In this document: piece after piece, positions 54,558 through 63,928 of the stretch
Position numbering within the stretch: position 1 is the first letter of the stretch
How the letters are laid out: each line of letters begins with the position of its first letter
NCBI GenBank assembly: GCA_963971575.1
Contig: OZ020611.1
Location: forward strand, 58,065,381-58,129,380
DNA: 64,000 bases
From: Liopterus haemorrhoidalis
Lineage: Eukaryota; Arthropoda; Insecta; Coleoptera; Dytiscidae
Reading direction: 5' to 3'
Notes under the pieces: model-generated
What the model was told of the DNA's origin: nothing
Database searches by the model: none
Seen by the model: only the letters and a program-made list of their open reading frames with translations
Program-made: the position numbers and the translations under genes

Positions 54558-55771
54558 ATCTCAAAACTAACACAACTCCTTGAGGTCCCTGACCATCCAG
54601 AGTTCCCCTGAACTCCTTGAGGTCCCTGACCATCCAGAATCAAACAACTCATTATGGCTAACACGTGCCATATCAGCATTGTACAGTGTGTCTTGCGGTA
54701 CTCAACAAGCTATTAATTCTCAACTCAACTATCTATCAGTTTATTTCATTACAGGTTGTCTAAAGTACCCAACAAGCTCAGTGACTGTCGCTGCTTCATA
54801 CTCAGTGCCTTATTATTCTCACACACAACGTGCCTTCTCATTTAATCAAAGCAATAATATGTCTCTAACTAGTTACCTTTGTACTATTTGTCTGCCAATA
54901 GACAAACGCTCGTCCATTCTGACATTTTTTTTTATAATTATTTCTCTTCACATTTGCCATTTCAGGTAAACTGCAGCCTGGTCTATTTTCTATAACTTTG
55001 GTAAAATAAGTTAAATTAAGCAGAACCCTATGGTTCCTACTACTTAGTCCTTGTTAGAGTTCCCCAAAAAACAAAGAACACATTAAATGAATTCATCTCC
55101 TGGCACTGAATTATGTTCCAAACCTGCAATATCTGTAACAAAAGATCTGCGCAAACAACATGCAAAAATTTTTAAATCTCTCTCTATATAGGTATTTTCA
55201 TCAAATATGTACCATTAGTACAAACTAAAGGCCAAGACATATTTGACACATTACAAGATATCTTTGACACCTTGCCATATTTTTTCAGTGTATTCACAAT
55301 TACTACATCAGTAAAAGACTTAACTTAGTACTTTTGTGTTATTGAACTTGGAAGAACTAAAAGTTTTACATTCATTAGATTAAAACAAAAAAAAATTAAT
55401 TTGCAACTCTGTAAAACCTAGTTCTCTGAATTTCAAAATCTTTTTAGCATAATCACAATAATAATAAAACTTTGAATTAGCTTGTTAAGTATTTATCCAA
55501 AATTTCTAAATTACCAAGAACAAATTATTATTTGGTGTCAAATTTGCATAACTCTTTAGCTTATTCTTTATTTAACCTTTGCAATGTTATCGGAAAATTT
55601 ATTTGCATCTTGTAGTGTTTTCCTGCCCTTGCTATTAGTTTTAACGTACGTTTTATCCAAATTCATTCTAGAACATTTCAACTTCTACGCATCACTGTGG
55701 CTCACCATAATATGGGTACGCAACGTTTTGGGGTTAATTATTTTTTTACAGTTTAATTATAATATAAAGTC
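54558..55771. other. Spacer with a 36-bp tandem duplication
   Basis: AACTCCTTGAGGTCCCTGAC occurs at about 54567 and again 36 bp later. The 129-codon ORF at 54580-54969 spans it and has no known motif. Confidence 0.5.
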
Positions 55772-56168
55772 GTTTCCAAACGGTTAGGCGGAACTAGGTT
55801 TTGCAATTTAGTTACTTTCATCGCTTAAATCGTGCTTTTCGGCCGTTTTGTTTAAGCTTTGTAAATCATACTTACAATAAACATTTTTTGGTTAAGGTTA
55901 ATATCATTTTAAAATGTCATTTTCTTTATATTTTGATTTTTTGTGTCATTCTTAATACAAATTTCCCATTTATTTATTTTTTTGTCATTAAAATATATTA
56001 AAAAAATAATTTAATTTTGACATAGGTTATTCGTTTCCATGGTTTCATTGTTGTAATTTTAAATTTTGACATTCCAACGTAAATAATGAAATAACCCAAG
56101 CAAGGTCCCTTGTCGTGACAACCTAAAAGAACGAAATTCCCATTTAGTTCCGCCTAACCGTTTGAAAC
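55772..56168. mobile_element. MITE with 25-bp inverted repeats
   Basis: GTTTCCAAACGGTTAGGCGG at the left is inverted as GTTTCAAACGGTTAGGCGG at the right, continuing through AACTA. 397 bp, AT-rich inside. No clear target duplication, so the superfamily is open. Confidence 0.7.
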
Positions 56169-56346
56169 AGACTGTAGCAGTTGTGTTTTCCATTTTAAAA
56201 ACTCTTGTCAGCCAATTTTGACATTTATTTTGCAACTGTCAATCTTTGTGTCATTTCATTTTTTTTTTCAATCATTTTCGAAATATTTTATGTATGGAAC
56301 AACAAAAACTGGTCAAAATTAAGTGTAGGTGTAGGGATCCCACTTC

Positions 56347-56440
56347 TGATGATATAAGCTTTAAGCGTTTGTAATAATATCAATTAAAACAGACAAATCC
56401 AAGCACAAATAAGAATTTATTACTACGTCTATTTACAATC
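56347..56440 (+). repeat. 92-bp direct repeat, copy 2
   Basis: Partner of 54466-54557, differing at a handful of positions. Confidence 0.7.
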
Positions 56441-57201
56441 TGTCACATATATGTCATTATGTTATGATTACTATCGAAACATATTACAAAGGAGACATAT
56501 AATTAGACCATAGTATAAATGACATAATTATTTTATAGCGATTCAAAAACTAAGAAAATTTGATTCATGCAAAATACAGTAAGATTGAACGAAGCAGAAA
56601 AGCAGTATGAGGAAATCCATAAATTGGAAGTCAAATGACAACGGTTGAAGAATGTGGCTCATCGGTGTAGAGAAAAGTGGCTATTACTAGTTTTGTAGAT
56701 CTTAAAGAAAGTGTTTTTGAAAGGTGCCAAAAATTTAAAAACAATATGTTTTATATTTAAGATCCGATGCTGCCAGGTTGTTTTTAATAGGAAAGAAAAT
56801 TGATAAAAATTATTGCAGAATTTTTGTGATTCGCAATATCTCTCAAGCCGGGGAGTTACGATGAAGATAAAAAAGAATTTTTCTCAGATTTTTTATATGT
56901 AACTTTTTTTGTATGTAATAAATATTTTATGCTAAAATATAAATTCGTAATTATTTATTGCCAGCATTAGTTTTAAAATTTTATTTTACAAATTTAAAAC
57001 AGTACCTTGAACTAAAAACAAATAAATAAATATTTATCAAAATTATTTTCTTACTTTATATATATATATTTTTAAAAAATATATTTTTTCTTTTATTTTT
57101 ATTGTAAATTTGTTGGCAATTCAATATACTTTAAATAATAATATAAATACAATAATTTCATGTTCATTTTTAATGCTTTTGGTTAAAAAAATTATAAAAA
57201 T
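56441..57201. other. AT-rich spacer
   Basis: No feature recognised. Confidence 0.5.
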
Positions 57202-57429
57202 GTGTTCAAAATAACACTTAACAGCACTCTCTTCTTAATTCCGTCAACCGTTTTCGTGGTTGTTAGTTTACTACCAAAAATGTTAACTTGCACCGACGAA
57301 TGTAAACGTGCCGCCAGTTCAGTGTACAATTTTTCTAACATCGTTCACCTTCGACCATATCCATTGGTGTACGACTTAACATTTCACTTCAGAATACCGC
57401 CATTAGATGTTAATAATTACTGCGGATAG
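57202..57429 (+). pseudogene. Possible gustatory-receptor C-terminal remnant
   Basis: The ORF reads a hydrophobic segment (STLFLIPSTVFVVVSLLP), a CTDECKRAASSVYN stretch, then LTFHFRIPPLDVNNYCG and a stop. Insect 7tm_7 gustatory receptors end with a transmembrane segment, a (T/C)..E..K region, and a final Q.LH..V.F.ACG(F)F.ID block. The order and spacing fit, but identities are few and the stop falls right after CG. It could equally be a chance ORF. The codon third positions are less AT-biased than the neighbours. Confidence 0.3.
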
Positions 57430-58013
57430 GCAACATGATGGGAATGAAAAGGAGTGGAATGGTAAAGAAGATCTAGGAAAAATATTATATATTTGTCATC
57501 TTATGCTAGATAATATTTTCTCATAACTGGAGATCAAGAGAAAAACTTTAAAGAAACACTGATATCAACGATGAAAACAACGAACAAATAGAAACAAGTG
57601 GGAGATTTTAGATAAAATTCAAAAGATAAAACAGTCCGGAAAATTTGAGAATAAAATGTTGCCAATGACTGTTGTACCATAGTGATGATTATTACCAGAA
57701 TTGTCAACAAAATTATTTCCTTCCATGAAAGCATAAATGCGTAAAATTTTCTGGTATAATGTTCCCGTGGTTTGTAACACGGAGATTTAGAATTCACATA
57801 AGGAATTTCAGTGGAGTTTACAAGACCTTCCTAAAGCATATTAACAGCTATTCCCAGTAGCGTTTTATTAACTTGGACCCTTCATCACGGTGTAGGATAC
57901 TAGGGAAATTTCAGAATACCAGCGGTTTCTAAAAGGTAGTTATGGAATATTATGTAACTGTTTCAAATTACACCAGATTTTGTAAGTGTAATGTGAACAT
58001 CACATTCCTATAC
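57430..58013. other. Spacer, nothing recognised
   Basis: An 87-codon minus ORF (57534-57797) has a hydrophobic stretch but no family signature. Confidence 0.45.
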
Positions 58014-58106
58014 TACGAGGGGTGATTGGAAAGTTTCTAGAACGAACTAAAAGACGGAGTTGCGCGCGCATGTCGTGTATGTTTACGGCTTTACATACAA
58101 TATAGC

Positions 58107-58426
58107 CAGTGATGGCATCCTACCGGTTAGGACCGGTTTGCGCGAACCATTTCTTAAAATTATTGAAACCTTAGGGATCCGGTTGTTAGAATTATTAAAA
58201 ATAAATGAATTACTCTGACTTCAGTTTTGAACCGAGCCCTTCAGTGTTGCAAATGTAATATTTATTTTATAGGTTATTAATAATACGCTCTTAAAATTTG
58301 TTCCTTATATTTAATTAATAAATGGAAGTAAGTGATTTGTTTTCACTCTTAAAAATACAGAATAGGTTCCTAAATATCACATGACTTTATAGAACCGCAT
58401 CTTGAAAATTTAGGATGCCATCACTG
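58107..58426. mobile_element. hAT MITE in the mariner 5' end
   Basis: A 16-bp perfect inverted repeat CAGTGATGGCATCCTA marks both ends. Flanks AATATAGC (58099-58106) and AGTATAGC (58427-58434) are an 8-bp duplication with one change. 320 bp, no ORF. Confidence 0.92.
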
Positions 58427-58459
58427 AGTATAGCCATGACAGTCAACTAAAGGAATAAA

Positions 58460-59745
58460 TTACGAGCAAAGATATAAAAACGAAGTTAGATAGCGTTCAT
58501 GGTGAGTCTGCTTCTTCATATGCAACAGTTGCAAACTGGAATGGAGAATTTAAACGCAATCGATCAAGCATAGATGATGCACAACATTCTGGTAGGCCGA
58601 AAACAGCTACCGATGAAGGAACGGTTGGAACATTCCACTAAATCGTGATAAACGATCGCCATCTAAAATTACGAGAGATGGCAGAGGCAGTAGGTATTTC
58701 ATAATACCGGGTTCATTGCATTTTACACCAACATTTGAATATAACAAAGCTCACTGCAAGATGGGTTCCGCGTTTGCTAACAAATGACCTGTGGGATTAT
58801 TATGACTTCAGGATTTTAAATAAAATATGCCAGTGTTAAAGTTTTTAATAATTTGTATTTGAGATTGATATGAGATGTGAACTGTTTTGCATTATTAAGT
58901 CAGGGGCTGAGTAATCGTAGCGGCCAGATATTTTATGTCCCTTTTGGGTAGATAGTTTCTAGAAAAGGGTAGTACGAAACGTGACTATATGTAAGATAAC
59001 TGAGATTGTAAAATACTAAAGAAACATTTTAAACCAGAATGTGTAATAAAAATTCTATTGGCTTATGACCCAACCAATGCCGCCACAAACCAAAAACAAG
59101 TGCGAACGACCATTACTAGGCAATGTCTGGACATGTTCCAGCGCAATAAAAAAGATTTTTTGCGTCGTTTTGTATCTATCGATGAAACGAGGATACATCA
59201 CAATACTCCGGAGACCAAAGAATAATCAAAACAGTGGATAGCAAGCGATGAACTAACTCCGAAGAAGGCAAGATGATACCAGCAGCTGGTAACGTTATGG
59301 CTACCGTCTTTTGGGATTATCGAAGAATAATTTTTATCGACTATTTGCAACATGGAAGCACAATAACAGACCAGTATTATGCGTCGTTACCAGATAGATT
59401 GAACGAAGAAATAAAATCAAAAAAGCCTCATTTGGTAAAGAAAATGTCTTGTTCCACCAAGATAACGCAACTTCCCATAAATCAGTAATTGCGAAGACAA
59501 AACTGCATGAATTACGATTCGAAGTAATTGAACATGCACCGTACTCGCCAGATTTGGTTGCTTCTGATTTCTTTCTGTTTCCAAAACTCAGAAATGATTG
59601 GCTGGAAAAAATTCTCATCAAATACTGAAGTCGTCGAAACTGTAAATGGACAATTCGAGAATTTAGATAATTCTTATTTTTCTGTTGGAATGAAAGGTCT
59701 TTAATGCCTTGGACTAAATGTACAGAGCTGAATGGCGACTATGTA
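58460..59745 (+). pseudogene. mariner transposase, interrupted
   Basis: The N-terminus reads IKTKLDSVHGESASSYATVA, then NWNGEFKRNRSSIDDAQHSG (helix-turn-helix and linker). The frame runs to RLLTND, is broken by the 275-bp insert, and resumes in frame with PTNAATNQ, then QCLDMFQRNKKDFLRRFV. SIDETRIHH holds the first catalytic Asp. Later come NVMATVFWDYRRIIFIDYLQ, a frameshift, a decayed second block, and YSPDLVASDFFLFPKL with the third Asp. Frameshifts and a stop (KE*SKQW) make it inactive. Confidence 0.8.
58790..59064. mobile_element. Unclassified 275-bp insertion with ATGACC duplication
   Basis: ATGACC at 58784-58789 is repeated at 59065-59070. Removing the insert and one repeat restores the transposase frame across the junction. 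The ends TGTGGGATTATTATG and ATTCTATTGGCTT show no inverted repeat. It is not TG..CA, so a solo LTR is doubtful. Confidence 0.6.
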
Positions 59746-59821
59746 GAAAAATAAATACAATTTTACCCAAAAAATGTATGTTTTCTGTCTAGTTGTAGAA
59801 AATTTCCTATCACCCCTCCTA

Positions 59822-60376
59822 TTGACTTTATATTGATAAAAAAAAAAAACTTTGTTCGTAAATATTTTCAAATTACTATTTCGGTTTGTTAAGTCTTTGA
59901 CAAGAATCCACCGATCCATCACAATAGGCTCTTATAGAGCATGCCATACAAAATATCAATGGACCTTAATACACACGATTACATCCCAAATCTTAACGAT
60001 ATGAATTCGTGAAGATTATGCCAGATTTAGAGCCCGAACAATACGGATTGACCCTAGCAATGTTGTCTTTGAAATCCTGCAGATCAATGAGTTTGGAAAA
60101 AGATTTTCAAGTGACAATGGTATAGATTCCCTTTTAAACGAAAATCAGGCTGCCTAAGACACCAGTTATTAAAACCATGATCTTAATTTTATAAACAGAG
60201 TACAACTTCCAAATCTCAGACAAGTCTTAATACTTTTAGTGCTCTTTTTCTCATCCTTAAAACAGTTTATCTCAGCCATACAGAACAGTTCGATAACAAA
60301 CAAATGGTTTGTCTTGTAGTCCTGGAGGTTTATATTTCGCTTATTTACGGAAAGTTGTCTAGTGGTGGAAAAAACG
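59822..60376. other. Spacer, nothing recognised
   Basis: No coding motif. AT-rich with short ORFs only. Confidence 0.45.
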
Positions 60377-60378
60377 TA

Positions 60379-61589
60379 TCACAAGGGCTTTTAAATTTTT
60401 ATAAAAACGAAAAATAAAAAATAAATTTTTTTTGAACAAATTGTTTAATTGCTTTTCAAAATATTTGCCTTTAAGATTTATATACTTTTGCATGCGTTCA
60501 AATCAATTCTCGAATCTTTTTCGACAGCTGCTTGAGCATTTTTAGTTTGATATTGGGGAACAAAAAAAAGTAGTTTGGGGATAAATCAGGTAAATACGGG
60601 CAATGAGACATTAATTCGATGTTTTTCTCCTTCAAATAATCAATTGATTGACGTGTTGTGTGGGAGCTTGCATTGTCATGATGAAGAACGATGCGACATT
60701 TATGGTTGTTTTCCTGATTTTGTGGATGACTTCTGGCAAACAAATTGTTGTATACCATTCAGCATTAACTGTTCTCCGATCCTCTACACTTTGCGACATG
60801 TCCAGTACAACCGAAGAAACAAGCGATCATTTCCTTGGAAATGCTTCGTGAACGAACAACTTCTGTTGGTTTCGATTCATCTTCGAAGACCCAAACAGTG
60901 GATTGTTGTTTAGTTTCTGGTTCATATGAATAAATCCAAGTTTCGTCACCTGTAACGATGTATACGGATTTTGCATTGGCTAAGGTGATTTTTTTTTAGC
61001 ATTCCCTTACACCAATCAAACAAGCCTTTTTTGAGCTTCGGTCAAATTATGCGGATTCCACCGGAAACAGATCTTTTTCACAGCTAAATGTTCATGCAAA
61101 ATTGAATGTATTGAAGTCTGCGATATGCTAAAGGATGCCTCTATCTCACGGTGAGTCACATGCTGATCTTCTTCAATCATTTTGCGCACAGCATCGATAT
61201 TTTTTTGAATCACAACCGATTTTGTTCGACCTTAACGAGATTCATCACTAATGGACGCAAGACCACGACGAAATTCTGCAAACCAATTGTAAACAGTTTT
61301 TTCTGATTGTGCTTCATTACCAAAAGTTGAACGAAGCGAATCTATGCATTGTTGTTGAGTTAGGTCTTTAATAAAATCGTAACAAATCATCCAACGAAAA
61401 CCTTCACGAGTAATATCCATTTTTTCACGAACTTGTTTTTTTTTTAATGCTCACTGTCAATTACTCGGTCAATTTATAAGCTGCCACTGATTTCACAATA
61501 ACAAATGTCAAATTTTACGGATATTGTAATGAAACGCTTCAATATTGCCATCTAGTGGTCGTTTGTAAAAACATAAAAGGTAACCGTCG
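60379..61589 (-). mobile_element. mariner element, same family as 41516-43275
   Basis: The right end (minus strand) reads CGACGGTTACCTTTTATG next to TA at 61590-61591. The left end is worn (TCACAAGGGCTTTTAAAT next to TA at 60377-60378). 1,211 bp. The transposase is on the minus strand. Confidence 0.8.
60498..61420 (-). pseudogene. mariner transposase pseudogene, nearly full length
   Basis: MDITREGFRWMICYDFIKDL starts at 61420 and is followed by KTVYNWFAEFRRGLAS. The linker QHVTHREIEASFSISQTSI comes after a stop. The first catalytic block VTGDETWIYSYEPETKQQ is intact. The second, IVLHHDNASSHTTR, is intact. The third reads SPDLSPNYFFLFP, where Tyr replaces the catalytic Asp that copy 41686-43244 still has. 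At least three stops or frameshifts are present. The two copies are complementary in damage. Confidence 0.85.
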
Positions 61590-61654
61590 TATCAAAACTA
61601 CCACCAATGTAGTGTCAAAAGGGACGTATGGTATGATAATTATTAGAAATGACG

Positions 61655-62075
61655 ACGGGTACCTGAGTACCCACCAAGATTGTACCCGGTTCCGACTTTG
61701 ATACCCACTACCCGTTATCTGCCCATTACCCGTTAACTACCGGCTATCGAGTAATAATCGGGTTGAAGATAGTTAACGGGTATCGTGTAACTAATGGGTA
61801 GCGGGTAATTTGCTGGTAGTTGGTAATTAACGGGTAGCGAATAGTTAACGGGTAATTCTGTGAGCTATTTTATGTATTAATTTATCTATGAGTATTTTGA
61901 TCTCGGTTACAGTAGTAGGGATTAAGTATACGTATTCCATAACAAACCTGAGCTTATTTTTCTATACTAACTTTCCATTTTTATATATTAATGGGTAGCG
62001 GATAATTCAAGGTTAATGAGTAATTAACGGGTAGCGGGTAATATCCGGTTATTTATGTCGTGTACCCGGTTCCAG
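61655..62075. repeat. Degenerate GGGTA-rich repeat
   Basis: About twenty AACGGGTA, GCGGGTAAT or complementary TACCCG/TTACCCGT motifs occur in two clusters (61655-61860 and 61980-62075) separated by AT-rich DNA. TACCCGGTTCC lies near both edges in the same orientation (61684, 62062). Confidence 0.7.
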
Positions 62076-62394
62076 AAATTTTTATTTATTTATTTATTTT
62101 TTTTTCGTTCTTTTGTTATGCCGTCATATATTTATTATCTACGATATATTATAGGTATATCTGAGATGATAATAAATTACGCGAAGTGCTGCATTATGAC
62201 AATGGATGTATTTCGTCGCTGCGAGCGATAGACCTTCGGACAGGACGTTTATTATCGCCGCAGAATAGCGGGGTGGCGCACTCTGCAAACCTGGCTTCAG
62301 ATGTGTTTGACGTCTGTTAACCAAAGTGGTTTCAAATTACTATTACTATTATTATTAATATTAATTGAATTGGGTGTAAATGTAGCAGAATACT
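62076..62394. other. Spacer with a GC-richer patch
   Basis: 62180-62320 is GC-richer and unidentified; no motif was recognised. Confidence 0.4.
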
Positions 62395-63044
62395 GTAGCT
62401 GAAGTTAAGGATCGTGGTATCACTCAAAACTAATCTTTGATCGGCACATTTGTGAAATTGTGCGAAGGGTTCTTAGAAATCTGGGGTTTATTTTTAGAGC
62501 TGCCAATGATTTTACTGATCCAAAACCACTCATTATTCTTTTTGATGACTATTAAGTAAGATCTAAAATAATGCGTCTGGTACGTAAGCTATTTAAATTG
62601 TAAAAAATAAGATCTGTAATACGAACGTCTGTTGAATTTAAAGTTTAACTTGTCTATAAATTTCTTTTGCACTCAATTTGTTCAATATAGACATTAAACT
62701 GAGGATTCCATATTGTGCTGACAAATTCCAAATGGCGTCTAACCAGACTTGGCTTACTAGCTTAATGGCTTACGTACCAGACGCATTATTTTAGATCTTA
62801 CGCTCCTATATAAAATTTTCAATAATATGGTAGATACATATTCATTAATCCCATTTATGAATTTCAATTGTGGCTCACATGCTTTAAGAAACCGTGTGCT
62901 GCTTATAATAAACCATTTAAGAGTAATTTGGGACTGAATTCTCCGATAGCCAGAATGTCCAGCTATTTCAACAAAATCGACCCTAGTATGGATGTTTATG
63001 CCTGCTCATTGCAACGTTTCAAGAAATACTGCTTTGAAAATTTA
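62395..63044 (+). pseudogene. LINE reverse transcriptase C-terminal remnant
   Basis: The plus strand reads FDRHICEIVRRVLRNLGFIF, then FTDPKPLIILFDD up to about 62550. The continuation VRRHLEFVSTIWNPQFNVYI is found on the minus strand near 62740. The plus strand resumes with LLYKIFNNMVDTYSLIPF near 62808 and ends with RMSSYFNKIDPSMDV..RFKKYC. These are the thumb and tail regions of jockey/CR1 ORF2 proteins. Frameshifts are present. Confidence 0.7.
62556..62801. repeat. Perfect 34-bp inverted repeats bounding an inverted segment
   Basis: GTAAGATCTAAAATAATGCG.. at 62556-62589 is exactly complementary to 62768-62801. Coding between them is inverted relative to both flanks. Confidence 0.85.
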
Positions 63045-63230
63045 TAATAATTTGTATATGTTTTTGTTTTTCTTTACTTTTGTTTAATTTGATATTTGTA
63101 CAACGAACTTTATAAAACTATTATTTGTTCTGTATTGTATTTTGTTGTGTTACCCTGTTATAGGAACCATTTTTGTCGGTTCTGTTGGGTAACCTAATTA
63201 AACTAAATTAAATCAAATTAAATAAAGATA

Positions 63231-63482
63231 CTCGTTGAACCATTTTGAACAAGACAAAAATACAAACACTCGATTATTGTTTCAAAACAAATTAATGTAT
63301 TGTATTTAAACATATTTCGGCTTACTAGGCCATTTACAGAATGAACAGATTAATATATTTGAAATATATACCTACCTATAACTAGTAACTAGTAGGTACA
63401 GCAAACAATATTTAAGTGAAATAAAAAATCTAAAGAATTGAAAAGGTTCTAGAAGTGGCGAACGCTTCTAACATCTCCAATT
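63231..63482 (-). mobile_element. Probable Penelope-like element tail
   Basis: On the minus strand TGTAAATGGCCTAGTAAGCC, then GAAATATGTTTAAATAC resembles the conserved 'GGCC..AGTGGCCGAAATAT' block found after Penelope-like ORFs. It lies just downstream of the GIY-YIG remnant, in the right order. Confidence 0.45.
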
Positions 63483-63690
63483 TTAATGTTGTACATTTAA
63501 TATTTTAACATCGTCAAAATTGAACGCATGATTATTATTGATCATGTGTTTGGCAACATTAGAATAAGTTTTGTTGATGTTGCCATGCTCCTATATCTTC
63601 TTTAATTCTAATATTAAAGTTTCTTTCAGTTCTTCGTACATAAATGAAACCGCATTCGTTGCAACTAACTTCGTTTGCATAATAAACTGT
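63483..63690 (-). pseudogene. Penelope-like GIY-YIG endonuclease remnant
   Basis: The minus strand reads VSCNECGFIYVRRTERNFN, then IRIKED. After a one-base frameshift it continues YSNVAKHMINNNHAF, then FDDVKILNVQH and a stop. Penelope-like elements end in a GIY-YIG nuclease with C..C...YIG.T.R....R..EH, then HL...NH.F....V.IL. Here YVRRTERN replaces YVG.TGR. The reverse transcriptase upstream is not present. Confidence 0.65.
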
Positions 63691-63698
63691 CCAAAACA

Positions 63699-63778
63699 CA
63701 TCCAAATTACATGGGTGCCAAATTATTCAATAAATTACCGTTATCGGTGCGAGAGCTGAACATAAAAATTTTTAAAAC
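63699..63778 (+). pseudogene. LINE ORF2 C-terminal scrap
   Basis: It reads HPNYMGAKLFNKLPLSVREL, then NIKIFKT, matching the G..L(Y/F)N.LP..(I/V)R.....FK end of jockey/CR1-type proteins. The SINE's poly(A) abuts it. Confidence 0.5.
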
Positions 63779-63928
63779 TTTTTTTTTTTTTTTAAATTTT
63801 TGGACTTAGCTACTAAGGCCATTATCCAGTAGATGCATTTATTTTTGAAAAATCCATGCCATAATCGGGATTCGAACCCGAGCCCTCATGATCTAGAAGC
63901 CAGTGCATCGTTACACTAACCACTAAAC
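63779..63928 (-). mobile_element. tRNA-derived SINE, about 150 bp
   Basis: On the minus strand a Pol III A box TGGTTTAGTGG (63920-63930) and B box GGTTCGAATCC (63868-63878) are followed by a body with AATGGCCTTAGTAGCTAAG and a poly(A) end (63779-63793). The head does not fold as an intact tRNA. The 5' edge is overlapped or cut by the hAT end. The body block resembles the Penelope-like tail 350 bp away. Confidence 0.7.

Larger units (their letters stand above)
58016..59819 (+). mobile_element. mariner (irritans-like) with two insertions
   Basis: TA flanks the element at 58014-58015 and 59820-59821. The ends read CGAGGGGTGATTGGAAAG and GGAGGGGTGATAGGAAAT. Removing the hAT MITE (58107-58426 plus one 8-bp duplication) and the 275-bp insert (58790-59064 plus a 6-bp duplication) leaves about 1.2 kb, the usual mariner size. 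Confidence 0.88.
62395..63230 (+). mobile_element. LINE 3' part (jockey/CR1-type) with internal inversion
   Basis: The plus strand encodes the end of a reverse transcriptase, then a 3' UTR with a GTTACCC...GGGTAAC inverted pair (63150-63200), and ends in TAAA/TTAAAT repeats (about 63195-63225). A 178-bp segment between two 34-bp inverted repeats reads in the opposite direction. The 5' part is absent. Confidence 0.7.

Noticed and set aside
61655..62075. Telomere-like GGGTA repeats
   Set aside because: The motifs are irregular, occur in both orientations and are not the insect TTAGG repeat.
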